64,000 nt of DNA from Cryptomeria japonica (lineage: Eukaryota > Streptophyta > Pinopsida > Cupressales > Cupressaceae): NCBI RefSeq assembly GCF_030272615.1, contig NC_081414.1, positions 335,871,927 to 335,935,926 on the forward strand, given 5' to 3'. The position numbers and the translations under genes are program-made. Position 1 is the first letter of the stretch, and each line of letters starts with the position of its first letter. The notes under the pieces were generated by a model. The model was not told the origin of the DNA and did no database searches. It was given only the letters and a program-made list of their open reading frames with translations. Positions 55,831 through 64,000 of this stretch are shown in pieces.

Positions 55831-58770
55831 ACTTATGGATGATTTTTGTGAACCAATGGGGTCATGTTGTTGCTGCCTAAAAAATCCTATCTCAGTTTTG
55901 AACAACTCGATTTCATTTTCTTGTGGTGAGATTTTTTCTGTCACATCAAAAACCGTTAAAAACTGTCAGTGAGAGGTGGCAAATAAGTGCATCTTTCATT
56001 CTTCTTGTCATGGGAACAAACCATCAGTGCGAGTGCATATGGGTGGCTGGTTTTATGCTAGGTGTGCCCTTGTATCGCTCCCCAAGACATCCGATCGTTA
56101 TGAGCCACCTTGTAGCGACATTTTCCCTTGAGTGCTCAAAGTGGAAAAAATGACCAAAATTTGACGTCTCATAACTCAGAGACCATGGCACTTATGGATG
56201 ATCCATGTGAACCTACGGGGTTGTGTTTTTTCTGCCTAAAAATTCCTCTCTCAGTTTCAAGAAACTCAATTCCATTTTTTTGTGGTGAGATTTTTTCTGT
56301 CGCATCAAAAACTATCAAAAACTATCAAAAATCGTCAGTGAGAGGTTGCAAAATAGTGCATCTTTCATTTTGCTTGTTGTGAGAATGAACCACTAGTGTG
56401 AGCACATCCAAGTGGTTGGGTTTACACTAGGTGTGCCCCTGTATCGCTCCCCAAGGCGTTGGATCGTTACGAGCCACCTTGTAGCGACATTTTCCCTTGA
56501 GTGCTCAAAGTGGAAATAACGGTCAAACTTTGATGTAGCGTAACTCAGAGACCGTGGCACTTATGGATGATTTGTTAGAACCTATGGGGTTGTGTTGTTA
56601 CTACCTAAAAAATCCTATCTCGGTTTTGGGTAACTCGATTCCATTTTCTTGTGGTGAGATTTTTTCTGTCGCATCAAAAATTGTCAAAAACCGTCAGTGA
56701 GAGGTGGCAAAATAGTGCATCTTTCATTTTGCTTGTTGTGGGAACAAACTGTCAGCGCGAGAATGTCCAGGTGGTCATATTTGTGCTAGGTGTGCCCTTT
56801 TCTTGCTCCCCAAGACGTCCAATCATTATGAGCCACCTCGTAGCAACATTTTCCCTTGAGCGCTCAAAGTGGAAAAATGGTCAAACTTTGACGTCCCGTA
56901 ACTCAGAGATCATGGCAATTATGGACTATCCATTTGAACCTATGGGGTCATGTTGTTGCTTCCTAACAAATCCTATCTCAGTTTTAGGAAACTAGATTCT
57001 ATTTTCTTGTGGTGATATTTTTTCTGTCACATCAAAAACCGTAAAAAAACTGTCGATGAGAGGTGGCAAAATGGTGCATCTTTCATTCTTCTTGTCATGG
57101 GAATGAACCATCAGTGAAAGAATGTCTAGGTGGCTAGGTTTATGCTAGGTGTGCCCTTATCTCTCTCCCCAAGACGTATGATCGTTAGGAGCCACCTCGT
57201 AGCGATGTTTTCTCTTGAGCGCTCAAAGTGGAAAAAATGGTCAAACTTTGACGTCCCATAACTTGGAGACTTTGGCACTTATGGACAATCCATTTGAACC
57301 TATGGGGTCATGTTTTTTCTACCTAAAAAATCCTATCTTGGTTTTAGGCAACTGGATTCTATTTTCTTGTGGTGATATTTTTTCTGTCACATCAAAAACT
57401 GTCAAAAACCGTTAGTGAGAGGTAGCAAAATAGTGCATCTTTCATTCTGCTTGTTGTGGGAATGAACTGTCAGTGTGAGCACATCTAGGTGGTCGATTTT
57501 ACACTAGGTGTGCCCTTTTCTTTCTCCCCAAGACGTCTGATCGTTACGAGCCACCTCGTAGCGACTTTTTCCCTTGAGTGCTCAAAGTGGAAAAATGGTC
57601 AAACTTTGACATCCTGTAACTCGAAGACCGTGGCACTTATAGATGATTCATTTGAACCTATGTGGTCATGTTGTCACTTCCTAAAAAATCCTATCTCAGT
57701 TTCGGGCAACTCGATTCTATTTCTTGTGGTGAGATTTTTTTTGTCGTATCAAAAACCATCAATGAGAGGTGGCAAAATAGTGCATCTTTCATTCTTCTTG
57801 TCATGGGAATGAACCATCAGCGGAAGCACGTCTAGGTGGTTGAGTTTACACTAGGTGTGCTTTTGTCTCACTCCTTAAGATGTCTAATCATTACGAGCCA
57901 CCTCGTAGTGACGTTTTCCCTTAAGCGCTCAAAGTGGAAAAAAGGTCAAACTTTGACATCCTGTAACTCAAAGATCGTGGCACTTATGGACAATCCATTT
58001 GAACCTATGGGGTTGTGTTGTTGCTGCCTAAAAAATCCTATCTCAGTTTTGGGCAACTCGATTCCATTTTCTTATGGTGAGATTTCTTCTGTCGCATAAA
58101 AAACCATAAAAAACCGTTAGTGAGAGGTAGTAAAATAGTGCATCTTTTGTTTTGCTTGTTGTGGGAACGAACTGTCACTGCAAGCGCATCTAGGTGGTTA
58201 GGTTTACACTAGGTGTTCCCTTTTCTCTCTCCCCAAGATGTCTGATCGTTATGAGCCACCTCGTAGTGACTTTTTCCCTTGAGCGCTCAAGGTGGAAAAA
58301 ATGGTCAAACTTTGATGTCCTGTAACTCGGAGACCGTGGCACTTATGGACAATCTATTTGAGCCTATGGGGTCATGTTGTCACTGCCTAAAAAATCCTAT
58401 CTCAGTTTCAGGCAACTCGATTCTATTTTCTTGTGGTGAGATTTTTTCTGTCACATCAAAAACCGTCAAAAACCGTCAGTGAGAGGTGGCAAAATATTGC
58501 ATCTTTCGTTCTGCTTGTCATGGGAATGAACCATCAGTGCGAGCACATCTAGGTGGTTGGGTTTACTCTAGGTGTGCCCTTGTCTTGCTCCCCAAGACGT
58601 CCGATTGTTATGAGCCACCTCATAGCGACGTTTTCCCTTGAGCGCTCAAAGTAGAAAAAATGGTCAAACTTTGATGTAGCGTAACTTGAAGATCATGGCA
58701 CTTATGAATGATCTGTTTGAACCTATGGGGTCATGTTGTCTTTGCCTAAAAAATCCTATCTTGGATTCGG
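55831..58770 (+). repeat. Tandem array, eight units of about 360 bp
   Basis: The phrase ACTTATGGA (with variants) recurs at 55831, 56190, 56559, 56917, 57277, 57635, 57982, 58341 and 58700, intervals 347-369 with most 358-360. Each unit holds AAAAAATCCTATCTCAGTTT, GTGGTGAGATTTTTTCTGTC, GTGCCCTTGTC-type, GAGCCACCTCGTAGCGAC and CTTGAGCGCTCAAAGTGG (itself nearly palindromic), and GTCAAACTTTGACGTC. Units are about 85-90 percent alike. Open frames inside them are repeated shadows. Confidence 0.95.
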
Positions 58771-59057
58771 ACTATTCCTACTAGCCCTTGAAATCGGGTA
58801 ATTCAATAATAACTCAAAACTTTCCCAAAACACTTGGAAAAAAAATTGCATATTCAGATACCCATTTGCAAGTTATTTAACATATGTTAGAATTACTCAT
58901 TTATTTATAATCAAATGGTACAAGTTTATTACAAATGTATTTATAATCAAATGGTACAAATTTGGGCTCTCAAAATTTGCAAATCAGCCCCATGGACACT
59001 TTCATATATAAAATTTGGCATCTTATATAAACGATCAAGCTCATTAATATTTATATT

Positions 59058-59265
59058 TACAAAATTTTGCATCTAAATATGCAAATTACAACTTGTTGTT
59101 GTTTTTTTATACAAAACTTAGCATTTAGATATGCACATTACAACTCATTGTTCTTTTTTTATACAAAATTTAGCATCTAGATAAGCACATTACAACTCAT
59201 TGCCGTTTTTATATACAAAATTTGGCATCTACATATGCACATTACAGCTCATATGCATATTACAG
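59058..59265 (+). repeat. 52-bp tandem repeat, four copies
   Basis: Units starting TACAAAA at 59058, 59110, 59162 and 59214 contain GCATCTAGATATGCACATT and ACAACTCATTG. A short partial duplication (TTACAGCTCATATGCATA) follows. The region 58790-59057 is otherwise AT-rich with no gene; ATTTATAATCAAATGGTACAA occurs twice at 58900-58960. Confidence 0.85.
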
Positions 59266-59385
59266 CTCATATGCATGTAAAGCACATCCAAAAAAGCAAA
59301 GTTACAATGTTTCGCAAAAGATATATACAAAATTGTCAAAATTATTCTACCATATTGTAGAATTATTCTTCTAGATGGCCCAAAA

Positions 59386-62300
59386 TCAATCAAGTGAACC
59401 TTCTGGATCAACTTTAACCCTTAGTGTCTCAAGTATTGCCTCGTGGTCTAATTCATGAACTTTCCACAAATCCTTGTTAAGAGATCTACCATGATATTTA
59501 ATTAAATGAATATTTGTTGCAACAAGAAGGTTTGAGTAATGAAGAATATGTCTATGTGTCTCAAAGTCCTCAAACAACCAGGCATTAGAATTTTTGATAG
59601 GGTACCTGCATTTTATAGAAGGATAATGCCAAAATCAATACAACGACTGCTAAATAAATGAGTTTAAGAGGTCTTAATACAACTTGACACAACAACGGTA
59701 CTTTCTAAGCCATGTCCTTGTCACAACAATGGATCCTATTGGGTACTCAATACCCTCTCCATCAACCACTATAGAAGTCAATTTCTTTTTGGCCTCAATA
59801 CAATGACACAAAAAGTAATATGTTCCTTCTTCGTTGTTCTCATCCTCAATAATTGCATATACATGACCTGCATTTAATAGAAGAATATAAGTTAATACCA
59901 AAAGCAGCATAAGTTAATACTAATAAATTAAGCTTAAAATTGTAGCAAATTGCAACCCTTTACCTGGTTCAACTATGTCTGATACATGGTCAAAATCCAC
60001 TGATGCTTCAATTTGGTTCATTTGTAGTTCTCTAGGAAGTTGATATGTATCTAGGGTTTGCAAAGGTGTACAAGACCATTGGTCAACAAAATCTTTTGAT
60101 TCACATTCATCCCACAAAAAATGCATCTATGAAGAGAAAAAGCATGCAATATGTCTAGTATAAATAACTAGTGATGTTGCATTTGAACTTCTAAATGAAT
60201 GCATGTCACTTGATCCAGTAAGTGTACAACAATCTATATAGTTTTCAATGTTAGATTCACTTATTAACCAAAAATATCTAGAAACCATAGACTTACCTGC
60301 ATTACTTGGTCCCATCGTAGAGCTACACCATTGCACAATGGTTTTTACATCTATTAACATTGCACCACCTTCGTACTTCAATTCCTCTCTAGTAAGAGCT
60401 CTTTTCACACATGCTCCCACACCATCATGCTCTCCCTTTCCATGCCCTACCTCAATGAAATTCCAAAAATGTTGCACACCACTTGTCACATGCATCCTAG
60501 TCAACTAGTATAACATCCTTGCATTCTTGAATTGTGCGGTGCAATTGTCTGACCATATTAAGTGTTGGTTGTATCTTATATCTCTTTCCCTTAAACTATC
60601 ATAGAAGACTGTAAAGTATCCTTGCACAAACTCTGAGGAATGAGTACGTTCATTGCTGATATAGAAGTGATATTCTCTTATAACCTTTCTGTCCTCCTCA
60701 GTGCTATCATGTGCATGCATGAATGCTATGTGTACAAAAATTGTAACTTGTGTAGAGTGGTAATACATAGATCATACTTCATTTTGCGGCTTTAGTGTAT
60801 AATTCTCAACAAAATCAATGACAAATACAATAGTGTCGAGGGGGAAAGTGTCCTTACACAACTTGAATTCCTCATCTAACCACCTAGCTCTATGTGTGTG
60901 ACCTATGTACTCATAGACTAGTTTCTCTTGAAACATCTTCATAAAATCAGCTACGCATATATCCCTTTTCACTAACTCACACCTCTTTAATTCTTTTCCA
61001 TCTTTAACACCATATGTGACTGACTTATATTTTCCAATAGAAACTAGTTCCTTACCAATTTCATGTGTGCTATCTAGATGTAGGCATCTATGCAACCGTT
61101 GCAAACCGCCACATGTAGGACAAAAACCTCTCAAACACATCATCTTATAGTAAATGCACCCGTCATCTCGTCTACATAGTACACTTGAAATAAATTCTCT
61201 CAGTGACTTAGGAGGTACTTTCAGACCACATTTCTGCAAAACATTGTTAGTGTGCAAAGTACAACAGATATAGCGATAAATATCATAATGCATGGAAAAT
61301 TCAACATGGACCCTACAACAACATGTAGTACATGCATGATTAATCTTAACATGAAATGGTTTTGTCATCTCAAAAAATCTTTGACTAATTTTAATCTAAG
61401 GAAAGCTTTGAAGAAACCTTTCATAAAATTTTGTTTGAGTTGTATCTAAATAGTGTTTTGGATGTGGCTCACGATTACTAATTCCAATTCACCTTCTAAC
61501 AACATCTCTTTGGTTGGGTGAAACCCTTGTGTTGTCATGCCAATATTTCTCAATTAACCTTCTTAGTGCATCAACAACAACCTTGTCCTTGCGTGGGAGT
61601 CTACCCGAGAATGCCCAAAGAGAATTATTGTTAGGATCCTCAATTTTCTCTCGCCTCTCTAAGGCATAGTGTAGTGTGGTTCTACTTATCCTTAATGACT
61701 TGCTTGTTTTGCTTATTAAACAAGATTTTTTCATGTCCTTTCCCATTATGGTTGATGTGAGGACACGATGAGTAACATTAGCATCTTCAGTGCATGATTT
61801 CGAACCAATGGCTTGGTATGCATCAAAAATATTTCTCACAATGGTTCTTTCACTATTATTTTCGGATGTTCTTAACCCCAAAATTTTCATTGTCTCTCTA
61901 AATTTCAGATTTTTAATCATTTCAACAACTAATTGGCATCTTCCACTTTGATTTAAGTTTTCAAAATAGTTATTCCAAATTCTTCTAACCGTTCTTCTAC
62001 AAGTTCTTTCAGAAATTTTATCATGCATTGGCTTCACTATATTTTCATCAATACCTATTAGGAACTTTGGTTTTCTATGAATTATTCTAAGAGGTGTTAA
62101 GATTGGTGCATGCTCTTTGTTTTCATTAGGTGCACTATGTGCATTGATCACATCAAATTCAAATGGTGTATGTTCATTGCATTCATTAGGTATGTATTTG
62201 AATTGGTGTATGTTGATCATTTTTATTTGGTGCATTAATCATATCAATTTCAATTGTTGAATGTTCATCACTTTCATTAGGTGCATTAGATGACGTACCT

Positions 62301-62440
62301 TCACATAATCTCTTCATATGCTCCCTTTGTCTTTCCTTTGATGCCTCTCTTTGTTCATTTGTTCCTCTCATATTCTTTCCCACTGTCCTACACATAACAT
62401 CATGATGACAATCCACAATCAAATAGCAAAAAAACAACAA
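59386..62440 (-). pseudogene. Transposase-like gene, three exons, several stops
   Basis: Exon 1 (62440-59964), exon 2 (59867-59702) and exon 3 (59605-59386) are joined by two introns of exactly 96 bases with proper GT/AG ends, and the phases agree. The protein has a low-complexity Asn/His/Glu N-terminus, a helix-turn-helix-like LRISRTTLHYALERR, Cys-rich blocks (HACTTCCCRVHVEFSMHYD, GFCPTCGGL), then VIDFVENYTL and LIWSDNCTAQFKN, which look like the first and second acidic strands of an RNase H-fold transposase, and VGHGKGEHDGVGACVKRAL. In-frame stops at 61489, about 61390, 60769, 60505 and 60127, and a frame change near 62190, inactivate it. Family name unknown to me. Confidence 0.65.
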
Positions 62441-63095
62441 ATGATCATCATTTGTTATAATCTAAAGTAACAATAATAAAATAAATTCAAAAAAAACCAA
62501 AATACAAGACAAATAAATCATGATCAAAGCAAAAAAACAACAAATGATAATGATTTTTTTATTATCTAAAGTAACAATTATAAAATAACTTCAAAATCAA
62601 TCATTCCAAAGTAAAAGTGATAAAAGAATATGAAAACCTGACTGTTACTCTCCAGAAAATCATGTGCAAAAGCAGTGGGCCTTCAAACAACTTGCAATAC
62701 TAGTTTTTAGGCCGTTGGGACTAAAATATATAAATATTTTCCCATAACCCATACGAGTTATGGAAACCTTATATGTCAACGTTCACAATTTCTCATAACC
62801 CATATGGGTTATGTAGAACTAGAAGTTTTGGCCTTAGTTCTACATCACCCTATTTTGAAGTTATTTTATAATTGTTACTTTAGATAATAACAAAATCATG
62901 ATCATTTGTTGTTCTTTTGCTTTGATCATGATTTATTTGTCTTGTATTTTGGTTTTTTTTAAAGTTATTTTACTATTGTTACTTTTAGATTATAACAAAA
63001 TGATGATCATTAGTTGTTTTTTTGCTATTTGATTGTGGATTGTCATCATGATGTTATGTGTAGGACAATGGGAAATAATATGATAGGAACAAATG
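62356..63095. repeat. Inverted repeat, arms about 242 bp, loop 255 bp
   Basis: Left arm 62356-62596 and right arm 62852-63095 pair closely (about 90 percent or more); both contain CATCATGATGACAATCCACA-type sequence and the TTAGATAATA/TTGTTACTTT blocks. The arm corresponds to the 5' flank and first codons of the transposase-like gene. The loop holds the right-end palindromes of the candidate transposon. Confidence 0.9.
62742..62813. repeat. Right-end palindromes of the candidate transposon
   Basis: Near-perfect 22-bp palindrome at 62742-62763 with core AACCCATACGAGTT, and perfect 20-bp palindrome CATAACCCATATGGGTTATG at 62794-62813. They match the pattern of the left end at 52049-52159. Confidence 0.85.
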
Positions 63096-63108
63096 ATTGG
63101 TTTTCTAT

Positions 63109-63634
63109 GAATTATTCTAAGAGGTGTTAAGATTGGTGCATGCTCTTCATTTCCATTAGGTGCACTATGTGCATTGATCACATCAAATTCAAACAGTATA
63201 TCTTCTTCAATTTCATTAACATGTGCATTCACCAAATCATTTTCAAATGGTGTATGTTCATTGCATTCATTGGGTGCATTCATCATATGTATTTGAATTG
63301 GTGTATGTTGATCATTTTTATTTGGTGCATTAGTTCTACAAATTATTCTAAGAGGTGTTAAGATTGGTGCATGCTCTTCATTTTCATTAGGTGCACTATG
63401 TGCATTGATCACATCAAATTCAAATGGTATATATCTTCTTCAATTTCATTAACATGTGCATTCACCGAATCATTTTCACAAATGGTGTATGTTCATTGCA
63501 TTCATTAGGTTCATTCATCATATGTATTTGAATTGGTGTATGTTGATCATTTTCCTTTGTTGTCACTCTTTGTTCATTTGTTCCTCTCATATTCTTTCCC
63601 ATTGTCCTACACATAACATCATGATGACAATCCA
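63109..63634 (-). repeat. Duplicated 5' coding part of the transposase-like gene
   Basis: The phrase AATTATTCTAAGAGGTGTT at 62079 recurs at 63109 and 63341 in the same orientation, 232 bases apart. These copies code on the minus strand for the low-complexity part (NAPNECNEHTPFE, NAHSAPNENEEHAPILTPL). At 63602-63634 the sequence again equals the start of the left hairpin arm. So at least two extra partial copies stand beside the gene, and more may be hidden in the gap. Confidence 0.85.
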
Positions 63635-64000
63635 NNNNNNNNNNNNNNNNNNNNNNNNNNNNNNNNNNNNNNNNNNNNNNNNNNNNNNNNNNNNNNNNNN
63701 NNNNNNNNNNNNNNNNNNNNNNNNNNNNNNNNNNNNNNNNNNNNNNNNNNNNNNNNNNNNNNNNNNNNNNNNNNNNNNNNNNNNNNNNNNNNNNNNNNNN
63801 NNNNNNNNNNNNNNNNNNNNNNNNNNNNNNNNNNNNNNNNNNNNNNNNNNNNNNNNNNNNNNNNNNNNNNNNNNNNNNNNNNNNNNNNNNNNNNNNNNNN
63901 NNNNNNNNNNNNNNNNNNNNNNNNNNNNNNNNNNNNNNNNNNNNNNNNNNNNNNNNNNNNNNNNNNNNNNNNNNNNNNNNNNNNNNNNNNNNNNNNNNNN
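63635..64000. other. Assembly gap (N)
   Basis: 366 undetermined bases. The gap begins inside a tandemly and inversely duplicated region, a usual cause of assembly breaks. Confidence 1.

Larger units (their letters stand above)
52049..62813. mobile_element. Candidate large DNA transposon with palindromic ends and two convergent genes
   Basis: Palindromes on the pattern AACCCRTAYGGGTT occur at both ends (52049-52062 and 52136-52159; 62742-62763 and 62794-62813) and share the neighbours GAGAAA and GGCCAAAAC. Inside are a plus-strand many-exon gene, a tandem array of 360-bp units and a minus-strand transposase-like gene, all pointing toward the middle. Exact termini and target duplication are not determined. 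The assignment as one element rests on the shared end motifs and on the lack of another element between the genes. Confidence 0.5.

Noticed and set aside
55923-58482. Series of 65-115-codon plus-strand frames with GSCCxxLKNPISVxGNS
   Set aside because: They are the same frame repeated in each 360-bp satellite unit and shift between units. No start or domain supports a gene.
60127-60296. A possible intron in the transposase-like gene, with GCAG-GTAAGT donor and TTCATAG acceptor
   Set aside because: The phases across it do not fit, and the supposed intron is itself open and coding (DMHSFRSSNATSLVIYTR) in the exon frame. It is better read as coding with one stop at its end.
1-63634. CRISPR arrays, bacterial operons, rRNA or tRNA genes
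   Set aside because: Spliced genes, plant LTR elements and LINEs show a plant nuclear sequence. No repeat-spacer array and no cloverleaf-type gene was seen; tRNA-like words are primer-binding sites.

Overview
The window looks like intergenic DNA from a large, transposon-filled seed-plant genome. A conifer or other gymnosperm is the best guess, inferred from deep nesting of decayed Copia, Gypsy and LINE elements and low GC; nothing in the sequence proves it. I see no intact host gene. The only recognisable host-type genes are a broken CYP94-like cytochrome P450 and captured fragments of a DRM-type DNA methyltransferase. Bases 63635-64000 are an assembly gap.

Layout: 1-2147 is the 3' end of a Copia element (extra ORF, polypurine tract, LTR). 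2745-3251 is a 5'-truncated LINE tail with a 14-bp target duplication. 3360-5112 is a decayed minus-strand ORF related to one found in a LINE further right. 5112-8823 is a truncated minus-strand Copia (Copia-B) that carries a solo LTR at 5701-6524 with duplication TAGAC. From 8824 a plus-strand Copia (Copia-A) runs to 28923; its reverse transcriptase is split by a 15.1-kb Tat-type Gypsy element (12081-27187) with duplication GAAGG and LTRs differing by 8 substitutions and one 3-bp indel. The 3' LTR of Copia-A is cut by a CACTA-like DNA transposon (28924-36034).

The most interesting object lies in that CACTA-like element: a hairpin with two 1.2-kb arms (33271-34476 and 34512-35708) around a 35-bp loop. 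Each arm carries a fragment of a DRM de novo DNA methyltransferase, up to SAM-binding motif I. A smaller hairpin of the same fragment lies at 32396-32690. Transcription would give double-stranded RNA matching a gene of the RNA-directed DNA methylation pathway. In rice, the CACTA-encoded miR820 family targets OsDRM2, so a transposon aiming small RNAs at the host silencing methyltransferase has a precedent; the long-hairpin form here looks distinct.

Further right: a minus-strand LINE (about 37296-40790) with extra coding sequence downstream of its RNase H domain, interrupted by a complete 344-bp TRIM element (40341-40684, 138-bp LTRs, duplication AAGGA); the P450 pseudogene (40992-42564); a 287-bp solo LTR (42944-43230, duplication ATTAG); an RGG-tailed ORF (44161-45057); and a nearly full-length decayed LINE (about 45541-51990). 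From 52049 to about 62813 lies what I read as one large DNA transposon: palindromes built on AACCCRTAYGGGTT at both ends, a many-exon gene on the plus strand, eight 360-bp satellite units, and a three-exon transposase-like pseudogene on the minus strand facing it.
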